In this document: positions 56,144 to 64,000 of the stretch, in pieces | Layout: each line of letters opens with the position of its first letter | Numbering within the stretch: the stretch's first letter is position 1 | Source: Methanolacinia petrolearia DSM 11571 | GTDB taxonomy: Archaea; Halobacteriota; Methanomicrobia; Methanomicrobiales; Methanomicrobiaceae | Reading direction: 5' to 3' | NCBI RefSeq assembly: GCF_000147875.1 | Contig: NC_014507.1 | Location: 248,001-312,000 of the forward strand | Length of the DNA: 64,000 nt | Position numbers and translations under genes: made by a program | The notes under the pieces: generated by a model | Seen by the model: only the letters and a program-made list of their open reading frames with translations | Databases searched by the model: none | What the model was told of the DNA's origin: nothing

Positions 56144-56153
56144 CTAAATTTAG
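56144..56153 (+). promoter_or_regulatory. Palindrome before feo operon
   Basis: CTAAATTTAG, a perfect 10-bp palindrome, within CCTAAATTTAGTTTCTAAA. The same CCTAAATTTA core occurs in the dyads before the first DtxR-type gene (54497-54506), which supports a shared metal-responsive operator. Confidence 0.5.
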
Positions 56154-56303
56154 TTTCTAAATCTCACGAAAAACGGATTTTTCTGTAGTAAAGATTTTGG
56201 AATTTCAAAATAATCCTAATATATTCCGGTTTTATTCAGGAAACCTGGTCTTTTTCGAACCCTATTCATTACAACCGAATTTGCAACATCATATGGTAAA
56301 CTC

Positions 56304-56528
56304 ATGTTTCTGACCGAATTGTCCCAATCGGAAAGAGGAAGGATCACAATGATTCCCGGGTGGGGTCGTGCAAGGCAGGATCTTGCCCTCCGCGGGCTTT
56401 CTGAGGGATGTACTGTTAAAATGATATCTGCAGGCTGCGGACCCGTAGTCGTTGAGGTCAAAGGCATTACTCTTGCGATAGGTAGACGAATGGCCGGCAG
56501 AATCAGGGTTTTGAGAATAGATAGCTGA
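56304..56528 (+). CDS. feoA: FeoA family protein (first)
   Basis: 74 residues, SH3-like fold: RGRITMIPGWGRARQDLALR then GLSEGCTVKMISA. Small cytosolic proteins of this type modulate the FeoB GTPase. It starts an operon of two FeoA proteins and a split FeoB with gaps of 1-15 bp. Confidence 0.85.
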   Translation: MFLTELSQSERGRITMIPGWGRARQDLALRGLSEGCTVKMISAGCGPVVVEVKGITLAIGRRMAGRIRVLRIDS

Positions 56529-56543
56529 TTATTGAGGAATCCT

Positions 56544-56765
56544 ATGAAGAAAAAGTTGTCCGAGATGGATTTTGGTGATTACGGGACTGTCTGTGAGATC
56601 AGTTCCAACAAATCCGGCCTTCGTGCACTTGGAGTCAGGGAGGGAAAGACCCTGACCATGGTTACTAAGCAGCCTGTAAAAGGGCCGGTTGTTGTAATGC
56701 TCGGTGAAGTCGAGGTTGCAATGGGCCTTGAGATGGCCGATTCCGTCTTCGTCGAATGTAGCTGA
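56544..56765 (+). CDS. feoA: FeoA family protein (second)
   Basis: 73 residues from the ATG at 56544, which has GAGGA six bases upstream. SH3-like: FGDYGTVCEISSNKSGLRAL then GVREGKTLTMVTKQPV. Second of two adjacent FeoA genes, perhaps forming a heteromeric regulator of FeoB. Confidence 0.85.
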   Translation: MKKKLSEMDFGDYGTVCEISSNKSGLRALGVREGKTLTMVTKQPVKGPVVVMLGEVEVAMGLEMADSVFVECS

Positions 56766-56782
56766 TACCTGGAGACTGGACT

Positions 56783-57388
56783 ATGGCAGAAAAGACAAGA
56801 AAAATAAAGAAGATAATGATGGTCGGCAATCCTAATGTCGGGAAGAGCGCTCTTTTCAATCGTCTGACCGGCGGAGAAGCGATCGTCTCAAATTATCCTG
56901 GCACCACCGTCGATTATACTAAAGGCGAATTTGCCGAAGGCGGGGTCTTTTACGAGGTCACCGATGTACCGGGAACGTATTCTCTCGAACCACGTGACGG
57001 CGCCGAAGAGGTTGCGGTCAGCCTTCTTGAAAAAGCGAAGGGGGAGGTCGTGATGATCGTCCTCGATGCGACAAGGATCGAGAGAGGCCTTTATCTTGCA
57101 CTTGAGGTTATCGAACGAGGCTATCCGGCAATCATCTCACTTAATATGATAGATGAAGCGCACGACAAGGAGGTCCTTGTGAACCCTTCCGAACTTCAGC
57201 GCCTGCTTGGTGTGCCTGTAGTTGCGACATCCGCCATCAGCGGTGAAGGTGTGAAAGACCTTGCAAAGATGGCAGGAAAGGCACGCGTTTCTGATGTTTC
57301 ACAGATAAAGGCTGCACTTGAAGGCAAGAGGAAAGAGCCCGCTCCGTCCGGCGGATGCATGGGCTGCGGGGGATGTGGAGGCTGCTGA
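56783..57388 (+). CDS. feoB: FeoB GTPase domain as separate protein
   Basis: 201 residues covering only the cytosolic G-domain and helical part of FeoB: G1 GNPNVGKS (15-22), G3 DVPG (61-64), G4 NMID (121-124) and G5 SAISGEG. The C-terminus ends in a Cys/Gly tail (GGCMGCGGCGGC, four Cys), which could bind Fe or a cluster. The membrane half is a separate gene one base later, a natural split rather than a frameshift, since each half has proper start and stop and the tail is a distinct module. Confidence 0.9.
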   Translation: MAEKTRKIKKIMMVGNPNVGKSALFNRLTGGEAIVSNYPGTTVDYTKGEFAEGGVFYEVTDVPGTYSLEPRDGAEEVAVSLLEKAKGEVVMIVLDATRIERGLYLALEVIERGYPAIISLNMIDEAHDKEVLVNPSELQRLLGVPVVATSAISGEGVKDLAKMAGKARVSDVSQIKAALEGKRKEPAPSGGCMGCGGCGGC

Positions 57389-57389
57389 T

Positions 57390-58613
57390 ATGGCTGGTAA
57401 TTATATCTCCGAAGACGAGCGCTGGGATCTTGTAGACAAGATTTCAGGCCGCATTGTTACATACGGGGAATACAAACAGAGCCTTCGCGATGTTATCGGT
57501 GAACTCACCGTAGTCCCACTGACCGGGATTCCGGTTGCAATAGCAGTATTGTATGCCTTCTGGAGCATATTCTGCTCTTTTGCAGGATCGCTTATGACCG
57601 ACGGGTTCATGGTAAAGCTATTCGACAACTACTGGCTCCCGTGGCTCCAGTCCGTATGGCCCGATCCGAACGGGTGGATCTATTTCCTGTTTGTCGGGGA
57701 TCCGGCTGCCGATAACTGCTTTGAGGCATTCGGTATGCTGACGTCAGGTTTGTTCGTCTCCCTGGGTGTCGTCTTGTGGGCGGTTTTGATATTCTACCTG
57801 ATGATGACGCTTCTTGAAGATTCGGGCTATTTACCCAGGCTTGCGGTTCTGGTGGATACCCTGCTCCACAAGATCGGTCTTCACGGGTATGCAATCGTCC
57901 CCGCGATCCTCGGTCTCGGGTGCAATGTTCCTGCCGTAACAGCGACACGCATCCTCGAAACAAAGAAGCAGCGCTTCATGATGATGACGCTCCTTGCGAT
58001 ATTCATCCCGTGTGGGGCGCAGCTTGGTGTGATGCTCGAAGTAATACCGGATTCGGTGGGATGGGTAATGCTCTATCTTATAGCGGGCTTTGCAATCTTC
58101 GGAATAATCCTCGACAAGATTATACCCGGCAAGAATCCCGAAATACTGATCGATGTTCCGGCATACCATATGCCGGTATGGAATAATGTCGGCAAGAAGC
58201 TCTGGATGAGGACGAGGGGATTTTTAAAAGAAGCTGTCCCGTTCGTCCTGTTCGGTGTGCTGGTCGTAAACCTCCTCTATCTCGGAGGGGTTATACAGGC
58301 GTTGTCGAACTTCTTCGAACCTCTGTTCGTCTACTGGTTCGGCGTGCCGAAGGAGACGGCCGGTCCGCTTGTTGCCGCATTCCTGAGGAAGGATCTTGCA
58401 ATTGCACAGCTTTCGGCGATTCCGATGACGACATACCAGATGATTACGTCTGTGGTCCTGATCTCGATATACTTCCCGTGTGTGGCAACCTTTGTTGTTA
58501 TGCTTAAGGAAGGATGGAAACAGCTTCTGGCAGCAGTCGGAGTGCTTTTCTGCGTAGTTATGATCTACGGCGGCCTGATTCATGCAATCGGCATACTACT
58601 GGGGGTGGCTTAA
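57390..58613 (+). CDS. feoB: FeoB membrane permease as separate protein
   Basis: 407 residues from the ATG at 57390: the two Gate (nucleoside-recognition) domains and FeoB C-terminal core of the ferrous iron transporter. Family marks are LMMTLLEDSGYLPRLAVLVD, LGLGCNVPAVTATRILETKK (with the conserved Cys), IFIPCGAQLGVML and YFPCVATFVVMLKE. It pairs with the GTPase protein encoded immediately before. Confidence 0.92.
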   Translation: MAGNYISEDERWDLVDKISGRIVTYGEYKQSLRDVIGELTVVPLTGIPVAIAVLYAFWSIFCSFAGSLMTDGFMVKLFDNYWLPWLQSVWPDPNGWIYFLFVGDPAADNCFEAFGMLTSGLFVSLGVVLWAVLIFYLMMTLLEDSGYLPRLAVLVDTLLHKIGLHGYAIVPAILGLGCNVPAVTATRILETKKQRFMMMTLLAIFIPCGAQLGVMLEVIPDSVGWVMLYLIAGFAIFGIILDKIIPGKNPEILIDVPAYHMPVWNNVGKKLWMRTRGFLKEAVPFVLFGVLVVNLLYLGGVIQALSNFFEPLFVYWFGVPKETAGPLVAAFLRKDLAIAQLSAIPMTTYQMITSVVLISIYFPCVATFVVMLKEGWKQLLAAVGVLFCVVMIYGGLIHAIGILLGVA

Positions 58614-58619
58614 TTGGAT

Positions 58620-59096
58620 ATGAAAAACAGCAGCAATGAAAAATTCAGCGGCCTGAGCATATATGTTCTGGTTATAGGTATAGTGGCGTTTGCATTCGGA
58701 TGCGCTGACATTCTTGTCTGGGCCGGTTTCAGTCCCGGAATCGAGTTCGGGATAATGGAGATCGCCGGTGACGACTTCTTCCGCTGGGCATGGGGCGGCC
58801 TCGTAGTGCTCATGGGAGGAGTTATAATGCTCTCGGGTGCAGTGAAATCATATGATATCAGGCAGTTTGCAAAAGTAACCCTTGGAGCGCTCATGGTGCT
58901 CATGATCGCGGCAACGGATTTGTTTGCAAGGTTCTGCGAGAGCATTCCTGCCGGGGAAGATTCACCAGAGTTTTTCAACTCACTTGGTGGTTTCATCGGC
59001 GGGTTCGCACCTCCTTATTCCCCGGCAATCCTACTTCTGCCTTTCATCCTGGTGCTTGTATACCTGGCGGTAAGGTACGACAAAGAAAACCAATAA
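58620..59096 (+). CDS. Membrane protein after feoB, unknown
   Basis: 158 residues with four transmembrane segments (near 10-32, 50-72, 80-100, 130-150). No family recognised. It starts 6 bp after feoB and is probably part of the feo operon, perhaps an accessory membrane subunit. Confidence 0.65.
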   Translation: MKNSSNEKFSGLSIYVLVIGIVAFAFGCADILVWAGFSPGIEFGIMEIAGDDFFRWAWGGLVVLMGGVIMLSGAVKSYDIRQFAKVTLGALMVLMIAATDLFARFCESIPAGEDSPEFFNSLGGFIGGFAPPYSPAILLLPFILVLVYLAVRYDKENQ

Positions 59097-59789
59097 ATTC
59101 TTTTTTTAGTGGGAAAGAGCTTTTTCTCCTAAATTTCAATTGTCCTGTAGAAATGTTCAAATTTTCACTGTGTGTTCAGGCGTCAGAGGAGTACACCTTA
59201 AGAAATGAAAAGTGGCAAAGTTTTTTGAAAAATTCTGATGTTAAACAGAGGATTGAAGAATCCTGCTGCAGTGGAAAAATGCGTGAAGTATCTCGTAAAT
59301 CTCAGATTACACTTCAATGAGGTTGATAAAACTATTTCGATTCATAGACGGTAAAGTGTCTATATGATAAACATTATATTGTCTTGAAGAGATTCATCAA
59401 CATATCAAATAAGCCATCAGCATAAATCCGGATTCCTATCGGAAAATGGAACACCTGATAAAAAAGCAACAATTGAAAAGATATTTCATATATAGCATTT
59501 TAAAAATGGTTGTTCAAATTAAAATGGGAATTTTCCTTTAAAACAAAGGATCTAAATTTGAAAGATTATATTTATATAATTATTTAGATCATATTTTAAT
59601 AAATAATTCAATCATTATATTATTTTATTTGATCATATTAATATAATATTAAAAATAATCTCCCTGTTGTGGTGTTTAACGCGGGGATTATGAGCACTGG
59701 GTATTTTATTGACCGACCGATATTTTATCTTTTTAATGAATTCCTGCTGAAAACAGGCGAAATATTACACTATAATGGGAGGACACCTT
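59097..59789. other. 693-bp AT-rich intergenic stretch
   Basis: No gene supported. The part 59560-59660 is almost pure A/T, with many TATA-like runs, and probably holds promoters for the downstream genes. Around 59390-59490 one frame reads HQHKSGFLSENGTPDKKATI, which looks protein-like but is too short to assign; it might be a transposase relic. Confidence 0.35.
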
Positions 59790-60038
59790 ATGCCGGAAAA
59801 GAAGAAATTTGAAGCGTTCCCGTCTTTGTTAAATACCAAAGGCAGAACCGGGAGCTTAGACAATGTGAAGTCCGGACAGGAATTTCACCGGACTGTCAAT
59901 ATATCAGGCATTCTCAAGCCTGGATTTAAGGAAATCTATAATTTTGGAGAAATTCTCTCTGCAATGCGGGATAAAAACTGCGATCAAAATACGGAAGGCA
60001 GTCTTACAGGAATTTTTAAAAAAGTAACTTCGCTTTGA
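59790..60038 (+). CDS. Small protein, unknown
   Basis: 82 residues from the ATG at 59790, with GGAGG six bases upstream. Soluble, basic and without known motifs. It precedes the kinase-like gene by 72 bp on the same strand. Confidence 0.5.
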   Translation: MPEKKKFEAFPSLLNTKGRTGSLDNVKSGQEFHRTVNISGILKPGFKEIYNFGEILSAMRDKNCDQNTEGSLTGIFKKVTSL

Positions 60039-60110
60039 TGATTGTCCGCAAATTTAGTGGCTAATATCATTTTGCTGAATATAAACCGGGTAAACAATAA
60101 GGGGGATAAG

Positions 60111-61091
60111 ATGGTTAAAGGAGGATATTTTTTTACCGTATTAATATTCATCGTCGTATTGGCAGGCATGGTCTTACCCGGATCATGTACCACGGGACTT
60201 GGTTTCGATCAGGCGTCCAATCCCGGCTCAGGTCTCATTTGCGCAGTTGATAATGGACCCGGGCAGACCGGTATACAGGGCAGCCCTTCATACAATTCAG
60301 GGGATTTACCCGTTGAAAAAGAATTAAGGCAGTCTTTATTTGAAATTCCTGTCCTTAACGACTACATTGCCGTTGGAACAACTATTATTTTATCGTTTTC
60401 GGCGGTTCTGTTCATCGGGTATTTTTACAGCAGCAGGCTGAAAATGACCCGGAACGGCTATATAAAGATGATAGAGGAGAGAGAAACTCTTCTTTCCGGT
60501 GTTAACGAGCGGTTCAACAATACTTTCGCCGTTATCTGCAGCCTGATCTCGATGCAGATTTTAAATTCGAATGAAGAGGAGACAAAACAAAAACTGACCG
60601 AGATTAATAACCGGATATTGTCTATTTCACTGGTGCATAAATGCCTGCTGCAGTCGAAAGTCGTTTCGAAGGTTAATATTCATGATGTCTTCTTAAGCCT
60701 GGGCGAGCAGATGGTTCAGACTTATTTTCTGGGCAAAGATATCGATTTTAAAGTGAAAGGGGAAGAATGCCTGCTTGATATCGATCAGGCCATACCCCTT
60801 AGCATGGTCATGAACGAGATCATAAGCAATTCATTGAAATATGCTTTTGCAGGCCGGGTTTCCGGGGATATTTCTGTTGATTACAATTGTGAAAACGATA
60901 AATTTGAATTGTGCGTCCGAGATGACGGTGTAGGTATTCCCGGGAACCTGATCGATGAAAGCCAGGAGTCGCTGGGTCTTAGTCTTATACGCAATCTCGT
61001 ATCCCTACAGCTTAAAGGAAGTGCTGATCTGACAGTTGAATCCGGGACAAAATGGATGATCACTTTCCCTGTAAAAATCGAAGATACCTGA
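60111..61091 (+). CDS. Histidine kinase-like protein lacking the phospho-acceptor His
   Basis: 326 residues. A signal segment at 1-25, an outer stretch of about 60 residues and a transmembrane helix at about 85-105. A HisKA_2-type dimerisation region follows, with SGVNERFNNTFAVICSLI where normal members have HHRVKNNLQVISSLL, so His is replaced by Glu. The ATPase domain is intact (NEIISNSLKYAF, RDDGVGIPGN, LGLSLIRNLVSLQLKG). ATG 60111 has GGGGGAT before it. It may work as a pseudokinase or in a heterodimer. Confidence 0.8.
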   Translation: MVKGGYFFTVLIFIVVLAGMVLPGSCTTGLGFDQASNPGSGLICAVDNGPGQTGIQGSPSYNSGDLPVEKELRQSLFEIPVLNDYIAVGTTIILSFSAVLFIGYFYSSRLKMTRNGYIKMIEERETLLSGVNERFNNTFAVICSLISMQILNSNEEETKQKLTEINNRILSISLVHKCLLQSKVVSKVNIHDVFLSLGEQMVQTYFLGKDIDFKVKGEECLLDIDQAIPLSMVMNEIISNSLKYAFAGRVSGDISVDYNCENDKFELCVRDDGVGIPGNLIDESQESLGLSLIRNLVSLQLKGSADLTVESGTKWMITFPVKIEDT

Positions 61092-61152
61092 GACCCGAAA
61101 TGAAACGGGTATGGGAGCATGTAAGGTCGTATGGGACCGGATGAAACATAAT

Positions 61153-61914
61153 TCATTCTCTTGCTGCAGGTTCTAATATCTCAATAAGCCTCTTCATCAT
61201 AAAACAGATCGGCGGCATTTTGATCACAGTCGCACTCTTTCTACCTGCTCTGTAACCTGCGGTAAATGCAGTCACCCCGTCGATGATCATAAACAATTCA
61301 GTCTTCCAGCCGGGATCTTTCATAACCGGTCCGAGCCTCCCCATCTCCATGAAAAGGCCCGACAGGTCACTGCTCATCTCCTCTATCCTCAGGGCTTCAT
61401 ACGTGGATCTTTCTATGTTATCCGAGAGGATAGTGAGTTTAACCTGTTTTTTTGCTGCTTTAAGATCCCTGAGAAGCGGACGGAGTGGCGCGGGATCTTT
61501 TATTATAATGATAATGTCATGTTCTGCATATCGAATCAGCATTTTTTCCCTGTTTATTATTCCCTGTTCGCTGTGAATAGACCAGAAAGGGGAGGGGGGT
61601 TTTGCTTCATAATTGAGTTTCCTGAGGTCTTCTATCATTTCATCAATTGAATTACAGTATTCATCTTTTATGGCGGCGAAGACCTCGGCCGGGTTTTCAG
61701 CCAGATAAAATGTAGGAGTTCCTTCCTGTATCTCTAAAAAAGCCCGGTCGGCAAGTGTGTTCAGGACGGTATAGATACGTCCCTGGGGGACGCCCGAAAT
61801 CTCGCAGATTTCCCTTGCAGTACCCCTCCCAAGACCTACAATTGCTGTGTAGGCTTTCGCTTCGTACTCCGTAAACCCGTAATTTCTTAGGTTTTCAACC
61901 AGTTCTTCAGGCAT
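61153..61914 (-). CDS. TrmB-family transcriptional regulator
   Basis: 253 residues. N-terminal winged helix (LRNYGFTEYEAKAYTAIVGL then GRGTAREICEISGVPQGRIY) and a C-terminal effector domain starting about 110 (FWSIHSEQGIINREKMLIRY). TrmB proteins sense sugars or other small molecules. Its ATG overlaps the inverted repeat TTACAACC-N6-GGTTGTAA, and it is divergent from an MFS drug-type exporter. Confidence 0.88.
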   Translation of the reverse strand: MPEELVENLRNYGFTEYEAKAYTAIVGLGRGTAREICEISGVPQGRIYTVLNTLADRAFLEIQEGTPTFYLAENPAEVFAAIKDEYCNSIDEMIEDLRKLNYEAKPPSPFWSIHSEQGIINREKMLIRYAEHDIIIIIKDPAPLRPLLRDLKAAKKQVKLTILSDNIERSTYEALRIEEMSSDLSGLFMEMGRLGPVMKDPGWKTELFMIIDGVTAFTAGYRAGRKSATVIKMPPICFMMKRLIEILEPAARE

Positions 61915-61935
61915 TACAACCCGTATTGGTTGTAA
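61914..61935. promoter_or_regulatory. Perfect inverted repeat, TrmB/MFS operator
   Basis: TTACAACC-CGTATT-GGTTGTAA, 8-bp arms and 6-bp spacer. Its left end is the A/T of the TrmB start codon, and it lies 83 bp from the MFS start. A single dimer site placed to control both divergent genes. Confidence 0.75.
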
Positions 61936-62017
61936 GAATTTGAATATATTGCGCCTTCAATCTCTTCTCCACTGTTTCTCCACGGCGATTGGGCCTGGGG
62001 ACTCCGGAGGAAAAACA

Positions 62018-63475
62018 ATGAAGAACCAGAATAAAGAAAATACAGGAAGATACGATCGGAATAAACGGAAGACCGTGATGGCTGTGGCTCTTCTTGGGAT
62101 GTACATGTCTGTTTTGGACGGCGTTATTATCTCGATCGCTCTTCCAACGATTACTTCTTACTTCGATGCGGACATCGCCTTATCGCAATGGACGATTACG
62201 GGTTATTATGTCGCTATGACTGCGGCGATGTTGCTCTTTGCCAGATTGTCCGAGTCTTCGGGGAAGAACAGGATGTTTCTCGCCGGAATGGCGATCTTTA
62301 CCATAAGTTCACTTGGCTGTGGCCTTGCACCATCTCTTCCTGTACTCATCGGATTTCGGATCATTCAGGGCCTCGGTGCTGCCATGTCCGTATCTATTGT
62401 GATGGCGATCATCTTTGAGCTCTATCCTTTCTCCGAACACGGAAAGGCAATGGGTCTTCTCGGCTCAACCATCGCACTTGCAAGCCTGAGCGGTCCTGTC
62501 CTTGGCGGATTTTTGCTTGGTGTATTCGGCTGGCACGCGATCTTCATGATCAATGTACCGATCGGAATATTACTCGTAGCATTCGGCATATATTCGATGG
62601 ACCTGGATAAACCGGAAAAATCTGTGAAGGAGAAGATGGACTGGATCGGGGCGGGAACTCTCGCGGTTGCCATTGCATCATCAATGCTCTTCCTCGGCCT
62701 TATTGCAGAGGACACCACGATCGGTGTATATGTTATTGCAGCGTTGTTCGTATGTATCGTCTCCCTTGCTCTTTTCATCATAACGGAGCGGCGGAGGTCC
62801 GACCCACTGCTCGATCTCTCGGTATTTTCAGAGCGTATGTTTGTCGTGCCCCTGCTCTGCATGGCCCTTGTCTTCACCGCGTATATGATATTAAGTGTCT
62901 CGCTGCCTTTCTACCTGGAAGGTGTAATGGATTTCTCATCCCTTGAGGTCGGAGTGGTGTTCGTGCTGGTCGCCGCGATTCTGACGGTTGGGGCTCCCTT
63001 TGTAGGCAGATTCTATGACCTGCACCCCTGGAAATATTTTACCGGAATCGGGCTCTTTATCGGAGCATTTGGATTCCTGGCTGTTGCCTATTTCGCACAG
63101 ATTATGGATCTTACGCTGTTGATCGGTGCCCTGATCATCTTTGCGATTGGTTTTACCCTCTTCCAGAGCCCGATAAACGCAGAGATTATGCATGGTCTGC
63201 CAATAGAGAAATCGGCGCTCGCTTCGGGCCTGAACAGTGCGGGAAGGCAGTATGCAATGGGTCTGGGCTCATCGGTGGCCTCGATAATCTTTGCGTTTCA
63301 GCTGCAGCAGGAGGGGTACACCGGTGTCGTTACCGATGCAGCCCCCTCTCTTATTGCGGACGCGACAACAGTTGCGATGATTGTTGCAGCATTACTATGT
63401 TTTGCCGGGGTGGTGTTGCAGGCACTGAAACGGAATTCCGGAGGAGAAAAGAATACCGCGATGTTGAAAACTTAA
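62018..63475 (+). CDS. MFS transporter, DHA2 (14-segment) family
   Basis: 485 residues from the ATG at 62018, which has GGAGG seven bases upstream. 14 transmembrane segments; the DHA2 marks LDGVIISIALPTI in segment 1 and GPVLGGFLLGVFGWHAIFMI in segment 5 identify an EmrB/QacA-type proton-driven exporter. It is divergent from the TrmB regulator, which probably represses it in the absence of its substrate or signal. Confidence 0.9.
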   Translation: MKNQNKENTGRYDRNKRKTVMAVALLGMYMSVLDGVIISIALPTITSYFDADIALSQWTITGYYVAMTAAMLLFARLSESSGKNRMFLAGMAIFTISSLGCGLAPSLPVLIGFRIIQGLGAAMSVSIVMAIIFELYPFSEHGKAMGLLGSTIALASLSGPVLGGFLLGVFGWHAIFMINVPIGILLVAFGIYSMDLDKPEKSVKEKMDWIGAGTLAVAIASSMLFLGLIAEDTTIGVYVIAALFVCIVSLALFIITERRRSDPLLDLSVFSERMFVVPLLCMALVFTAYMILSVSLPFYLEGVMDFSSLEVGVVFVLVAAILTVGAPFVGRFYDLHPWKYFTGIGLFIGAFGFLAVAYFAQIMDLTLLIGALIIFAIGFTLFQSPINAEIMHGLPIEKSALASGLNSAGRQYAMGLGSSVASIIFAFQLQQEGYTGVVTDAAPSLIADATTVAMIVAALLCFAGVVLQALKRNSGGEKNTAMLKT

Positions 63476-63500
63476 AAAGAAAAAAGGGGTTGTATGATAT

Positions 63501-63797
63501 TTAAAGGAGGGCAATTGCGTCTTTTCCAGTCATTCCCTCCTTTATGCCGAGTTTTTCTGCAGACGGGTTCGCTGCCGCGATCTCTCCGTTCATCAGGTCG
63601 TCGAGGTCTCCTACGGATTCTCCTTTCGGTCTCACTTTTGCAGCCGCATAGCCGAACTTCTCAAGGGCCATGACGTCGAACGCACCGCACCCGACAAGAC
63701 CCTTATCCGTCCTGGCAAAGACAAGGTTCACCTTCCCTATAGGTATTACGAATCCTTCGATCTCTTTTTTCCCGAGCCTGATTATTTCGCCTTTCAT
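63501..63797 (-). CDS. DUF1805 (YunC-like) protein
   Basis: 98 residues. LVFARTDKGLVGCGAFDVMA has the invariant Cys of DUF1805, and the C-terminal KLGIKEGMTGKDAIALL closes the fold. Small cytosolic protein present in many methanogens; function not established. Confidence 0.85.
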   Translation of the reverse strand: MKGEIIRLGKKEIEGFVIPIGKVNLVFARTDKGLVGCGAFDVMALEKFGYAAAKVRPKGESVGDLDDLMNGEIAAANPSAEKLGIKEGMTGKDAIALL

Positions 63798-63910
63798 TGA
63801 TCAAAGATTCCCGGCCGGGCATATATATGATGCAGATCGTCCCGGTTATATGCGGTAACCGGGAGTGATCCGGGTGGAAATTGGATGGTCTGGTATGAAT
63901 ATTTCAATTA

Positions 63911-64000
63911 TCAATATTTGGCTAATCTTTCCAATGCAAATTTATAATATTCTTTATCAATTTCAAATCCAACATAATTAGTTTCTAATTTTTTACATGC
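63911..64000 (-). CDS. C-terminus of a DNA methyltransferase (partial)
   Basis: The last 29 codons of a gene extending beyond the window: ACKKLETNYVGFEIDKEYYK ending RLAKY. The phrase GFEIDKEYY is the motif X/I end region of beta-class amino-DNA methyltransferases (adenine-N6 or cytosine-N4). AT-rich compared with the adjacent MFS and DUF1805 genes, so it may open a transferred restriction-modification island. Confidence 0.75.
   Translation of the reverse strand, partial: ACKKLETNYVGFEIDKEYYKFALERLAKY

Noticed and set aside
56783-58613. FeoB split as a frameshift or sequencing error
   Set aside because: The GTPase part ends in its own Cys/Gly tail and the permease part has its own ATG; joining the frames would not restore a typical FeoB linker.
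59390-59520. Transposase relic in the AT-rich gap after the feo operon
   Set aside because: One protein-like phrase only; no inverted repeats or DDE residues to support it.

Overview
The window reads as a chromosomal segment of a methanogenic archaeon of the order Methanomicrobiales, most like the Methanoplanus/Methanolacinia group. The grounds are an archaeal A-type ATP synthase, a complete methanogen-type nif operon with nifI1/nifI2 between nifH and nifD and an NrpR-type operator, a coenzyme M operon using the cysteate synthase route, a TrmB regulator, and TATA-box promoters combined with GGAG-type ribosome binding sites. The genus is inferred from gene content and moderate GC; no rRNA or tRNA gene is present to confirm it.

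Layout. 1-3068: 3' part of the A-type ATP synthase operon (atpA partial, atpB, atpD). 3134-6716: a strongly AT-rich foreign-looking island with an AAA ATPase and a subtilisin-family protease in overlapping frames, a probable two-gene defence module. 6771-20931: an accessory zone of secreted, lipid-anchored and membrane proteins, a HicB-like protein, a transglutaminase-like protein, a methyltransferase and a membrane-bound HTH regulator. This zone carries many signs of duplication and decay: a duplicated two-gene secreted-protein module, tail fragments of the transglutaminase-like gene at three other places, and two genes broken by single-base shifts. 21089-29538: the nif operon on the minus strand (nifH, nifI1, nifI2, nifD, nifK, nifE, nifN, a [2Fe-2S] protein, an AnfO-like protein). 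29891-36067: membrane proteins, a voltage-gated K+ channel-like protein, a response regulator, a frameshifted YkgJ-type Cys-cluster gene and a complete 979-bp insertion sequence with an 8-bp target duplication.

36420-42261: thiM-thiE, a BASS transporter, a YjdF-like membrane protein, an iron-sulfur flavoprotein and pgk. A hairpin array separates pgk from a convergent, tightly coupled six-gene operon (48222 down to 42449): ABC-type ATPase, SIMIBI-type GTPase, Fe-S protein, DUF39/ferredoxin protein (methanogenesis marker 16), cysteate synthase and a fused ComDE sulfopyruvate decarboxylase. I read it as a CoM biosynthesis operon with its own nucleotide-driven Fe-S helper system.

48484-64000: an HTH regulator, the copper ATPase copA with an adjacent sensor kinase and a histidine-rich 54-residue protein missed by ordinary length cutoffs, MarC, two DtxR/MntR-type regulators flanking a GC-rich possibly structured non-coding stretch, a feo iron-uptake operon with FeoB split into GTPase and membrane proteins, a histidine kinase lacking the usual phospho-acceptor His, a divergent TrmB/MFS efflux pair sharing a perfect inverted-repeat operator, a DUF1805 protein, and the last 29 codons of a DNA methyltransferase at the right edge.
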